DNA of 64,000 nucleotides. It comes from Sabethes cyaneus (Eukaryota > Arthropoda > Insecta > Diptera > Culicidae). The DNA lies in the NCBI RefSeq assembly GCF_943734655.1, contig NC_071355.1:57349449-57413448 (forward strand), in the 5' to 3' direction. The notes beneath the pieces are model-generated. The model worked only from the letters and a program-made list of their open reading frames with translations. It searched no databases and had not been told where the DNA came from. Made by a program: the position numbers and the translations under genes. Numbering within the stretch: position 1 is the stretch's first letter; every line of letters begins with the position of its first letter. Shown one piece after another: positions 11,850 to 21,704 of this stretch.

Positions 11850-12847
11850 TGGTCGACTGCTGGACTGCTCGATTGCTCAACTGGTTGACTAGACTGCTCG
11901 ACTGGACTGGTCGATTAGACTGCCCAATTTGATTGCTCGGCTGGACTGCTTAACTGAACTGCTCGACTGAACTGTTCGATTTGACTGCTCGACTCAACTG
12001 CTTGATTGGACAGATCGTCTTGACTGCTTGAATGGACAGCTCGATTTAACTGCTCGAGTGGACTATTCGATTTGATTGCTCGACTTAACTGACAGCTTGA
12101 TTCAACAGCTCGACTAGACTGCTCGACTTAGCCACTCAACGCGATTGCTCGACTCATCTGCTTGATTCAACTGTTTGATTCGACAGCTCGACTCAACTGC
12201 TCGATTCAATTGCTCGACTGGACTACTCGACTGAACTGCTCGATTCGACTGCTCGAATCAACTGCTCGACGGAACTGCTTGACCCGACTTATCGACTAGA
12301 CTGCTTAACTAAACTGTTCGATTCGAGTGCTCGACTCAACTGCTCGACTAGATTACTCGATTCAACTGCTCGACTGGACTACTCGACTTAACCGCTCGAG
12401 TAAACTGCTCCACTGGGCTGCTCGATTAAACTGTTCGACTCGACTGCTCGGTTCAACTGCCTAACTCGACTGCTCAACTCAACTGGTTGACTTCTGTTTG
12501 ATTCGACAGCTCGACTTAACTGCTTGATTCAACTGCTCGACTGGACTACCCGACTCGACCGCTCGACTCAGCCACTCAACTGGATTACTCGACTCAACTG
12601 CTCGAATAAACTGTTCGACTGGACTACTCGACTCGACTGCTCGAATGAACTGCTCGACTGGACTACTCGACTTAACAGCTTGATTAAACCTTCTCGACTG
12701 GACTGCTCGATTTAACTGCTCGACTTGATTGCTTGACTCGACCACTCGACTGCTCGACCGGACTGCTTGACTGAACAGCTTGATTTAACTGCTCGACTAG
12801 ACATCTCGATTCGACTGCTCGACTCGCCTGCTCAACTCGATTGCTTG
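11850..12847. repeat. 13-bp minisatellite, about 75 copies
   Basis: A tandem array of a 13-base unit of the form GCTCGACTNNACT (variants GCTCGATTCAACT, ACTCGACTGGACT). Length is conserved much better than sequence. Because 13 is not a multiple of three, all three frames of each strand cycle through the same 39-base, 13-residue pattern. That yields spurious open frames such as 12479-12745 minus and 12524-12715 plus. These should not be annotated as genes. Confidence 0.85.
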
Positions 12848-12855
12848 TCATATTG

Positions 12856-13097
12856 TCGGTGTTAAACCAGACCGGACCAAGTCGCAAAATTTTAAAAAAT
12901 AAGTTAATGATAGCAAACGATCAAGAATTTTCTAAGCAACTTTTTACTTTAATCAGACTACATAAATGTTGCATACAGTTAGAGTAACTGTTGTAACAGT
13001 AACAGAGTTAGAAGATGATTTCGAATGCAGCAAACTTTGAATGCGTTTTTCTCGAAGTCAGAATTTTGCCACTCGGTTCTGTCTGACTTAACACCGA
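12856..13097. mobile_element. MITE with TCGGTGTTAA ends
   Basis: The left end TCGGTGTTAAACCAGAC (12856) and the right end GTCTGACTTAACACCGA (to 13097) are inverted repeats over about 24 bases with a few mismatches. Flanks TCATATTG and TCATATGA share six of eight bases, so an 8-bp target duplication that has drifted is possible. The 242-bp interior is noncoding. It lies directly after the 13-bp array. Confidence 0.6.
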
Positions 13098-13432
13098 TCA
13101 TATGAATCGGTTTGCGGCAGACAACAGACTGTTCAGTGCCACTCACACGAAAACTTTAAAAATAATTAGCAATGGGCTTAATAAATTTTGAACTATCTCG
13201 GTTGGTTAGCAGCATATGCGCATTAAATTTTATCGTGCATATTGATGATAATGTTTAATACCGCAATAAAACTTTTATGAAATTCATGTGAAACCTAGTG
13301 TCTTTTGAATTATTACTTGAAATAGGACTACCCTCTCACCAACCATGCTTGTCTCTTATTTGATTTCCTTCGGATTACGCTCTAAAGTTTCATAGTTAAC
13401 TGCGTTGTCGACGGTGTAAGCGAGATCATCGT

Positions 13433-13555
13433 GCGGGGCGATTCATTTGGCATAAGGCTCTTTGGCATTTAGCGCTTTTTGGCATAATCTATTTAGCATA
13501 ATAGTCTTTTGGCAAAATAGTCATTTAGCATAACGACTTTTTGGCATAATTGATA
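13433..13555 (+). repeat. TTTGGCATAA-type arm, left
   Basis: At least five spaced copies of TTTGGCATAA or close variants (TTTAGCATAA, TTTGGCAAAA), starting after CGGGGCGATTCA. The same motif appears in inverted orientation at 26036-26120 on the other side of the LTR retrotransposon, preceded there by CGGGACCGCC on the minus strand. Together they look like the terminal arms of an older element into which the LTR element landed. Confidence 0.55.
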
Positions 13556-13564
13556 AGGACTCAG

Positions 13565-14070
13565 ACACAAATTACATAACGCTTAGAGGGGGTGGGGGGT
13601 CGAGTTTACGTTACTTTTTGTTACATACTGGGGAGGGGGAGTCAGAAGAATAGTTTCGTAGCAAAATTTTGAATACCAAAAAACAAATGCAAAACAAAGA
13701 AAGGACGTGTTGATGATGCGAAACAGTGAATCAGTTTATACTGATGGAGATTCAGATTCGAAAGTATAGTTTGTAGCTGTTGAATATGATCCTACAACAT
13801 TTCCAGTTATTATAGTTGAAAACCAATTGACCCCAACACGGATCAGCACCTGATTGTTAGTTTTCATATGATTTTGTTCAATACGTTAAAATAAACAACA
13901 ATATATACGGTTTACATGATTTTTATTCAATGTTGAGAATCAAAGGGGGAGGGGGTTTGGTCAACGTTACATAATTCAATGAGGGGGTTATGCCAAGCGT
14001 TACTTATACAAAGTTACTTAGCGGAAGGAGGGGGTGAAAAACCAGAATTTTTGCGTTACGTAATTTGTGT
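13565..14070. mobile_element. MITE with ACACAAATTACRTAACGC ends
   Basis: The inverted ends at 13565-13582 and 14053-14070 match over 18 bases with one difference. Inside are G-rich segments (GGGGGTGGGG, GGGGGAGGGGG) next to ACGTTAC words. It has no coding frame. The target duplication is unclear, because a SINE inserted immediately at the right end. Confidence 0.65.
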
Positions 14071-14071
14071 A

Positions 14072-14278
14072 AAAGAGCAAAAGCCTAGGTGCTACATTCC
14101 GTTATCGACCTTCTGTTTTTATACGACAGACTTCGCAACCAGCTGTTAGAGTGCAGGACAATTGCAGGGCCAGTTGCTACGATCCTATTGACTCTAACAG
14201 CCTCTCCCAGTCGAGATTCGAACATACGACGACTGGCTTATTAAGCCAGCGTCATACCTCGAAGCCAACTGGAAGGCC
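14072..14278 (-). mobile_element. tRNA-derived SINE
   Basis: Read on the minus strand it has a tRNA-like head (TTGGCTTCGAGGTATGACGC as A-box region, GTTCGAATC as B box), then GGGAGAGGCTGTTAG, and a body ending GGAATGTAGCACCTAGGC. The same body occurs at 43601-43777. It is flanked by a 9-bp target duplication ATTTGTGTA (14063-14071 and 14279-14287), so the ends are well defined. The duplicated target lies in the right terminal repeat of the MITE at 13565-14070. Transcription would be by RNA polymerase III. The layout resembles mosquito Feilai-type SINEs. Confidence 0.75.
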
Positions 14279-14352
14279 ATTTGTGTACCAATTTGTGTAC
14301 CCCGCCTAATTTAACCCGATTTTGTAGTTTTGTGCTTGCTAATAAGAGGAAG

Positions 14353-15967
14353 TGTAGCAATCAGGTTGATTAGATTGGCCCTTTGCTGTATCTTCGTTAA
14401 GTTAGCAAATAAAGCATGGTATACTAGAAATTATGGTTAGTTGGTTACGCGTATGTATTGGTTCCTTGCATACAAGTTAGCCGAGTTTTCCAATTTTACT
14501 CTTTCTTAGAGCCTCTCATTCGCGATTCGCTAGATGGAATCTCTAAGCACGAAGGTTGCCGGCAGATTCTTCTTCTAGAAGAGTTCAATAAACTCTAGGG
14601 ATGAAATAGTTAGATGCATGCAACTAAAGATAAAAAGAGATGTTTGATCGGATTTGTATGATCGCAGAAATTCGCTATAGAATATTCGTTTTCCAACCAA
14701 ATCTCGTTTGTTCTGAGGAGTTTCCCAATTTCGCTTCGATTATTTTAAACTGATCAGTGAACGAAATCGGAGTGTGTGTCTTGTGTTGTTTCGTGTTAGA
14801 AAAGGTTTGTGTCTTAGAGTGAGACACTTAGGATTAGTTAAATTTACTAAGTGTTATTTCATTAATAGGGAATAGATAGCGCAGTTAGGAGAAGTTCTTG
14901 CGTGGAGTCTTTGCTAGCCAGTGTGGTGGAAACAAAAGGTAAAGTGAATAGTTGCTTTTAGGGAATTTGGCTAATACCGTCGAACAGCCGTTCGACGGCT
15001 TTTTGTGTTCCATTTTCAAGCTCATTCAAGCGCTTGGCGAAAGCTACGGACCACACCGCCAGCAAAGCACATCCCCCCTCCTACCGCACACTTCACGAAC
15101 GGCTGGTTATAGCACCGCTTCCAGCCGTCGGATTTCGGATCACGCCGCTTAGGAAAGCCGCTGATCAGCCTGGTCGGCTTATGCTGCTGAGCGTTTAGGA
15201 CGCCATTTTGTGATACGCCAATTTGCAGCTGCCGAACCAGGGTTTATGCGCTTGATGTCCATCGCGCAACATTTTGCTGCTTGGTAACATCGTTGGATGG
15301 AGTAAATTATGAACGGCCGCCGTAAGTAAAGATCTAAACCCTGCGCAGGTGATATAAACGAAAGTTAAGCCAATTCCCAAACCCGAAAGAAGCTTTAGGG
15401 CAGATTCCACCCACGCAATAGAGAAGAGTAGAATGGCTCAAAAAACCTAGGTGTAGTTAAATATTTGTAAAAGTTTAGAATAAAATGTTCAATCCAGTTT
15501 GCGTTTCCCTAAGTTAAAGTCTTTATGGAGTGTCATTTGGTGTAATTTAGGTATTCCGAAGGTGTCTCACGAATCGCGTAAATTTTAGAGTTGTGTTTGG
15601 TACTCCAAGTGGACTGCTTGGTAATACAGTCCCCGCACTCCGATTTCCTACATTGGCCAGTAATCTGGTTGTTCAGAGTTGGGCCAGTGAGGAAAAAGGT
15701 ACGAGTCGGTGTGTGGATTGAGGATTTCGGATAGCGAGTTTCTGTGGTTAGGCTTTTTGAAAACGCGTAGAGTGAGCACCTTTGGTTGCATGCGTCCGCC
15801 TTTTTGTCCCCTTAGTTGTTGAACTGACCCGCCCTGAGGCGGAGTTTCTGGCCGGGCAAGCCTTCACTTGGCAAGTGGCCCTCTAACGAGGTGGCGCTTA
15901 AGTCACTTGCCTAGAGATTCTGGGGAACGGATCGCGGACTGAGTTGGTCGTACTTCGGCAGGCTACA
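14353..15967 (+). repeat. 5' LTR (1615 bp)
   Basis: Begins TGTAGCAATCAGG and ends CGGCAGGCTACA. By eye it differs from the 3' LTR by a T/C near 14738, a T/C near 15130, and the absence of an 80-bp insertion. It should carry promoter and polyadenylation signals for the sense transcript. AATAAA-type words occur near 14408 and 14588, but I cannot place the R region. Confidence 0.95.
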
Positions 15968-15970
15968 TTT

Positions 15971-15988
15971 TGGCGCCCAACGTGGGGC
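15971..15988 (+). promoter_or_regulatory. Primer binding site, tRNA-Lys type
   Basis: TGGCGCCCAACGTGGGGC lies three bases after the 5' LTR. It is complementary to the 3' end expected of an insect tRNA-Lys (ending GGGCGCCA), the primer used by several gypsy-type elements. It would prime minus-strand DNA synthesis. Confidence 0.9.
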
Positions 15989-16202
15989 TCCGTTTTTTGG
16001 GAAACTTTAAATAACTTTAAAATTATTTCGGATACGTAGTTAGTAGAATAGGTTCACAAAAATTTTCTTTAGTTTAATATTGATTTATTATAGAGAATTA
16101 TTATTTGCTTTTTATATTGCTTATTTGTATATATTGCTTGGTGTATTGTGTTTGTCGTGCTACTGTAAATATATATTTATTATCATTATTTTTTAAATTT
16201 AA

Positions 16203-18194
16203 ATGGATACTGTCGCCATGTCGAACAGATTTCCGCATGCCGACCACCTCACGAATGAGGAGGTTGATTACGAGTTGTTAATCCGGGGCAAGACGGGGGA
16301 ATTGACCAGTGAGCCAGAGGCTAAATATCGCCTTCTGCGCAATCTGTTCCATGAAGACATTCGTGAGAAGAGGGATTATCCATCTCCGTATACGGTGGAG
16401 CAGGAATTTGACTATATTGCGGGTAAGGTTGACGATTTAAGCAGAAGGTTGGAGCGTGGCAGTGATGAAAGAGTTGTATCCCGGTTGAAGCATTATGCTA
16501 TGCGAATAGCTCGATGCAAAGCCTCGGATACGAATTCAGAGAAGATGAAACGGGAGTTGAGCGATTTTGTCCGAGAGATGTTGAGCAGATCCAATGGCAA
16601 GAAAACTTCCGACGAGAGACAGGGTCGGACAAGGGCAATGGACGCACGACGAAACATCTCGGATGACTTAGATGATGGTGATGATGGTGCCGTAGGTGGA
16701 CAGATAGAAGATGGCTTACAGCCGGCGAACAGTGATTCAGCAAGGGGGGATAGTTCGCAAGGTGCAGTTCCGAAGCAGCCTAAGGTAAACCGGGATCCTA
16801 CTGCGACACCAGAACGGCCAGAAGATCATCAGGCATTATTGAAGCGAATAGAGAGTCTAGAAAGGGAGTTAGCGAAGGCACGGATTGAAGGATCACGCCA
16901 AGGACCGGCAAGTCGGAATGAACTTCCGCGAGTAAATCGAACGGTCTCGGACAGCTATTTACCACAGTCTGGGAACGCGGGAAAGATGTCACGGGAAAGG
17001 CATTCGGCCAATTTTCCTCTACCACGGGCGGAGGAACCAGATCGAAGCAGATGGACTCGTGGTAGGTTTGATCGCTTCCAGCGCGCAGATTTCTCGCACG
17101 ATGAACGTTTCGCCTCTCCCGACCGGTTCAATAGAAACCGTCATACCACGCAACCCGCGGGTAGGAATCGCGACCGTCGCGCTGCATTTGAACAGGAGGA
17201 CTGGGAGTCTAGTGATAATGACAGCCACGAGGAAGACCACGAAGTGTTCTACCGTCGAGGTAGACACCATGGTCGCAACCAGCGGCGGATCAGTGACGAG
17301 GAGATTCGGGACGCAGACCGTCGGATGGAAAAGTGGCATCTGACGTACAGCGGAGATAGTCGACAACGCTCGTTAGAGGATTTCCTGCACAAAGTCTGCC
17401 GCCTAGCCCACATGGACCGTATTGCGAAAGACGTGCTCCTGCAACGAATCCATACGATCCTTAGAGGGGAAGCCTACGACTGGTATCTGTGCTATTCCGA
17501 CGAGTTCCTCACTTGGGAGGACTTCGAGGAAAGGTTACGGTACATGTACGGTAACCCCAACAAGGATCAAGGGACTAGGCAACGTATTTACGATCGCAAA
17601 CAGCACCGAAACGAGACTTTCCTTTCATTCAAGATGGAGATAGAGCGGCTAAACAAACTGTTGACTACCCCGTTAGACCAGCACCGTTTGTTCGAGGTGA
17701 TATGGGACAACATGCGTCCACACTACCAAGCGAAGCTTGCATGTCGCACGGTTCGAACTTTGCGAAAGCTAGAGTTCTACGCGTACCGCATTGATGCACA
17801 TGATCCCGTGTTCCGGCAACCAAGAGAAGGACCGCCACGATCACCGAACCGAATCCACCAGATTGAGGTGGAGAGGGAAAATGCCGATTCTTACGAGTCT
17901 TACTCGGAGCCAGAAGAAGTGAATTTTGTTGGTCGTAAAGAGAGTCAGCAGAAGAAATCAACCGACGTGCCGAAAACTCACGCAAACTCCTCACGACAGC
18001 CGCCGGAACGCGTAGCCGAGCGTTCAAATCCATTATGTTGGAACTGTCGAAAAAACGGACATGTGTGGAGGCAGTGCATGGAAGAGAAGCGAATCTTCTG
18101 CTATATATGCGGAAATCCTGGAGCCGTATCGACGAATTGTAATAGTCATCCGCGAACCGGAACGGTCGGAATGAACAGAGGGTCGGGAAACTAA
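16203..18194 (+). CDS. gag: Gag polyprotein of the LTR retrotransposon
   Basis: 663 residues starting at an ATG 235 bases after the LTR. The first third is charged and contains an aspartate run near residue 155. A glutamate-rich coiled-coil-like segment (SLERELAKA) lies near residue 220. A basic Arg/Ser-rich stretch follows, then a capsid-like region near 385-530 (GEAYDWYLCYSDEFLTWEDF). The C-terminus has two zinc knuckles: CWNCRKNGHVWRQC at 612-625 is a perfect CX2CX4HX4C, while CYICGNPGAVSTNC at 633-646 has Ala where His is expected. Gag forms the particle and packages RNA. It ends ...GGA AAC TAA within the frameshift site and is intact. Confidence 0.92.
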   Translation: MDTVAMSNRFPHADHLTNEEVDYELLIRGKTGELTSEPEAKYRLLRNLFHEDIREKRDYPSPYTVEQEFDYIAGKVDDLSRRLERGSDERVVSRLKHYAMRIARCKASDTNSEKMKRELSDFVREMLSRSNGKKTSDERQGRTRAMDARRNISDDLDDGDDGAVGGQIEDGLQPANSDSARGDSSQGAVPKQPKVNRDPTATPERPEDHQALLKRIESLERELAKARIEGSRQGPASRNELPRVNRTVSDSYLPQSGNAGKMSRERHSANFPLPRAEEPDRSRWTRGRFDRFQRADFSHDERFASPDRFNRNRHTTQPAGRNRDRRAAFEQEDWESSDNDSHEEDHEVFYRRGRHHGRNQRRISDEEIRDADRRMEKWHLTYSGDSRQRSLEDFLHKVCRLAHMDRIAKDVLLQRIHTILRGEAYDWYLCYSDEFLTWEDFEERLRYMYGNPNKDQGTRQRIYDRKQHRNETFLSFKMEIERLNKLLTTPLDQHRLFEVIWDNMRPHYQAKLACRTVRTLRKLEFYAYRIDAHDPVFRQPREGPPRSPNRIHQIEVERENADSYESYSEPEEVNFVGRKESQQKKSTDVPKTHANSSRQPPERVAERSNPLCWNCRKNGHVWRQCMEEKRIFCYICGNPGAVSTNCNSHPRTGTVGMNRGSGN

Positions 18195-18230
18195 GGCGGG
18201 AATGCGAGAGAGGGAGCGATAGCATTCCTG
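18185..18230 (+). promoter_or_regulatory. -1 ribosomal frameshift signal at the gag/pol junction
   Basis: GGGAAAC at 18185-18191 sits in the X XXY YYZ phase of gag (G GGA AAC), immediately before the gag stop TAA at 18192-18194. After a 5-base spacer, 18197-18205 (CGGGAATGC) pairs with 18222-18230 (GCATTCCTG): nine pairs including one G-U, with a 16-base loop. Loop bases 18212-18216 could pair with 18243-18247 to make a pseudoknot. The -1 frame is the pol frame and is open through this point. Confidence 0.85.
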
Positions 18231-21200
18231 GTGATAAAAATGTTCCCCATGCGTATGAAGATCCTTTTCAGAAGGTGTGCGAGGTTCGTGTCCAAACTGG
18301 AAGCTGCCCACACATCACCGTACAGATTTTTGACGAGGAGTTCGATGCGCTACTAGATTCCGGAGCGAGTGTTAGTGTGACTAATATACCTGACATTGCT
18401 GAACGGAACGGGTTAGCACTCCAGGTCAGCCCGCTGAAAATTGTGACCGCCGATAAGACTATCCACGAGAGTCTGGGTTATGTATCATTGCCCGTGCGGT
18501 TTAGAGGATTAACTAAAGTCCTTCCGACGCTAGTAGTTCCGCAGGTCTCCCAGAAGTTAATCCTGGGTTACGACTTTTGGAAACAGTTTGGGATCCAACC
18601 CATGATTATGGGGGAAAATGGCTTCGAACGAGTGACCACGGTGGAAGCTGCAAGGCCCGGGGAATGTGATGCAGAAGTGAGATTGTCGTCGATTACCACG
18701 TTACCGGCGCTAAAGCCGTCAGGACCGGACGAGTCGCTCGAAATCCCCGCGTTGGAACTACCCGAACCTTCCAAGACCACGCCAGAGACAGTCGAGACCG
18801 AGCACGAACTGGCGGACGTAGACCGGAATCAGTTGATAGAAGCAATCAAAATGTTTCCGTGCACGACCGAAAACCGACTAGGCAGGACGTCGTTGCTGCA
18901 ACATGAGATCGTGTTAAAGGAGGAAGCAAAGCCCTGTCGGCAACCACTGTATCGTTGTTCGCCAGCGATACAGGCTGAAATGGAAGCAGAACTGGAGAGG
19001 TACAAACGGATGGATGCCATTGAGGAATGTACCAGTGAGTGGGCAAGTGCCTTAGTCCCCGTTCGCAAGACGAATGGTAAACTGAGAGTATGCCTAGACT
19101 CACGGCGGATAAATAGCTTTACCAAAAAAGATTCCTACCCCATGCGCAATATGGGGGGAATATTTCACCGGCTTGGTAAAGCAAAATTCTATTCTGTGGT
19201 AGACCTGAAGGATGCGTATTTCCAAATTCCTCTTAAAGAGGAGTGCCGGGATTATACCGCCTTCAGGACGCCACAAGGATTATTCCGCTTCAAGGTTTGT
19301 CCGTTTGGCCTAACAAATGCCCCCTTTACAATGTGCCGACTCATGGATCGCGTGATAGGCTTCGATTTGGAGCCAAACGTGTTCGTCTATTTAGACGATA
19401 TCGTCATTGCGACGAAGACGTTTCAAGAACACGTTCGGCTCCTGAGAATCGTAGCGAACCGATTGACGAAAGCGAACCTCACGATTTCTCTGGACAAAAG
19501 TCGGTTCTGTCGCAAACAGGTTACCTATTTAGGTTATCTGCTGACCGAGGAGGGGGTGGCGATTGACAATGGCCGTATCGCACCGATTTTGAACTACGCC
19601 CGCCCACGGAACGTGAAGGATATTCGCCGTCTGTTGGGCCTGGCTGGTTTCTATCAGCGGTTCATTCGGGAATACAGCCGAATTGTGGCACCGATATCAG
19701 ACCTCCTGAAGAAGTCGAGATCGAAGTTTGTCTGGACTGATGCAGCAGAAGTGGCCTTCGGAGAATTAAAATCCGCGTTAGTATCAGCGCCTATCTTGGG
19801 AAACCCCGATTTTTCGCTGCCGTTTTCCATTGAATCAGACGCCTCAGATAATGCTGTTGGAGCGGCCCTGATTCAGCGCCAGGATAATGTTCCACAGGTT
19901 ATAGCGTACTTCAGCAAGAAACTGAGCAGCACTCAACGGAAATACGCGAGTGTAGAGAAGGAGTGTCTAGGAGTGCTTCTAGCGATAGAACATTTCCGTC
20001 ACTATGGGCCCTATTCTGTAAGTCACGTCGAGTGTCACTTTGCTCGACTAGTCGACTTTTGGTATTATGTAAGTCACACGCGACCCGATTTTGTCGAGTA
20101 ACTCGACTGAGTCCACCGCCAAAAAGCTAGTGACTAAACGGTTAGCAAGTGACGCCTGAGCTAGCTTTGTTTTGGTTGTGCATTGAGCCGCTATGCTGCC
20201 CGTTCTTCTTGCACTCGACACTCGACAGTGACTGAGTCGAGCCGAGTTGCTCGACGTGACTTACAGAATAGGGCCCTATGTCGAGGGAACCCGTTTTAAG
20301 GTTGTTACCGACGCCCGAAGCCTGTTGTGGCTTTTCTCTATTGGCGTAGAGTCTGGAAATGCGAAACTTCTGCGGTGGGCCCTGAAAATCCAATCGTACG
20401 ACATTGAACTGGAGTATCGCAAGGGTAAGAGCAATATTTTGGCGGACTGTCTTTCCAGATCAGTAGAGATGATTGCTGTCCAGACCCTCGATGCCGAACA
20501 ACGAAATCTAGCGGCAAAGATTCAGCTGGATCCCGCAAAATATCCAGATTTTCGTGTTGCCAGCGGTGAGATTTGGAAGTTTGTGAAGGTGGATGGGAAA
20601 GTGGAAGACCCCCGATTCCAGTGGAAACGTTACCCCGCAAAGCCAGAGCGCGCGGATATTGTACGGGAAATTCATGAAAAAGCCCACCTTGGTCCGGAGA
20701 AAACCCTGAATGCGGTCAAAGAGCGATACTACTGGCCGTTTATGAGTAGCGAGGTGAAGCGAACCTGCCAGAGTTGTCTAGTCTGCCAAATGAGCAAAGC
20801 TTCAAATCAAAATAGTACTCCGCCCATGGCTGAGCAGAAGAAAATGGCCCAATACCCGTGGCAATTCCTTGCGATGGACTATGTTGGTCCACTTCCAGCG
20901 TCTGGTAAAGCACGGAATACATGCTTGTTGGTTGTGACTGATTTGTTTTCGAAGTTCGTGATAGTTCAACCTTTTCGACAAGCAACGGCAGAGTCCCTGG
21001 TGAACTTTGTGGAGAACTCTCTATTCCTGCTATTCGGAGTGCCTGAAGTGATCTTGTCGGACAATGGATCCCAGTTTACCTCCGCATTGTTCAGCAACCT
21101 GTTGACCCGGTATCATGTCACGCACTGGAGGACGCCCAATTACCATCCGCAGGTAAACGATACGGAGAGGGTGAACAGGGTGATAACGACTGCAATTCGG

Positions 21201-21704
21201 GCTTGCATCAAGAATGATCATAGAGAATGGGCGAATAATCTCCAGCAAATCGCGAACGCTGTGCGAAACTCGGTCCACGATGCTACGCACTACACACCAT
21301 ACTTCGTCTTGTTCGGTAGGAACATAGTGTCCGATGGGAGAGAATATCGGCAATTAAGGGATGCGCCAACTACAAGCAAAAGTCAGATTGGCAATGATGA
21401 AAAGGAAAAACTACTGGAAGACGTTAGAAAGAATCTAAAAGCCGCATACGAAAAGCATTCGTCATACTACAACCTGCGTTCCAATGCCAATTGTCCGACC
21501 TACTCTGTCGGGGAAAAAGTTTTGAAGAAAAATATGGAGCAATCGGACAAGGGGAAAGGGTTCTGTGCTAAGCTGGCACCGAAGTACATACCAGCGATAG
21601 TAAGGAGGGTTGTAGGGGCGCACTGTTACGATCTTGATAATATGCAAGGTCAAAGGCTAGGAGTTTACAACTGTAAATTCCTGAAAAAGCTTTCTGGAAC
21701 TTAG
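18191..21704 (+). pseudogene. pol: Pol polyprotein, interrupted by a MITE
   Basis: Reached by -1 frameshift, so no own start codon is needed. In order: aspartic protease (LLDSGASVS, near 18353), reverse transcriptase (FRFKVCPFGLTNAPF; catalytic YLDDI near 19387), RNase H (ESDASDNAVG with catalytic Asp, then VEKECLGVLLAIEHF with Glu), integrase zinc domain (HEKAHLG then CQSCLVC) and DDE core (MDYVGPL, LSDNGSQF, NDTERVNRVI). The 271-bp MITE at 20006-20276 enters between the RNase H Glu and the next Asp segment (TDARSLLWL), introduces a stop at 20099-20101 and shifts the frame. The two flanks are in frame with each other once the insertion and one TAT copy are discounted. No other lesion seen. 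Confidence 0.92.
20006..20276. mobile_element. 271-bp MITE inside pol (RNase H)
   Basis: Perfect 27-bp terminal inverted repeats starting GGGCCCTATTCTGTAAGTCA at 20006-20032 and 20250-20276. The target duplication is TAT (20003-20005 and 20277-20279). A subterminal word TATTATGTAAGTCAC near 20063 echoes the terminal repeat, and CTCGAC/GTCGAG words are dense throughout. The interior does not code. The 3-bp duplication would fit PIF/Harbinger-type or similar transposases, but TAT is not the usual TWA, so the superfamily is open. Confidence 0.88.

Noticed and set aside
12479..12887. Repeat proteins with 13-residue periodicity on both strands
   Set aside because: They are translations of the 13-bp minisatellite in arbitrary frames.
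14952..15152. 66-codon frame identical in both LTRs (also 24777-24977), and the minus frames 15195-15410 and 25020-25235
   Set aside because: Identity follows from the LTR duplication itself; there is no domain and no sign of selection that can be judged from two young copies.
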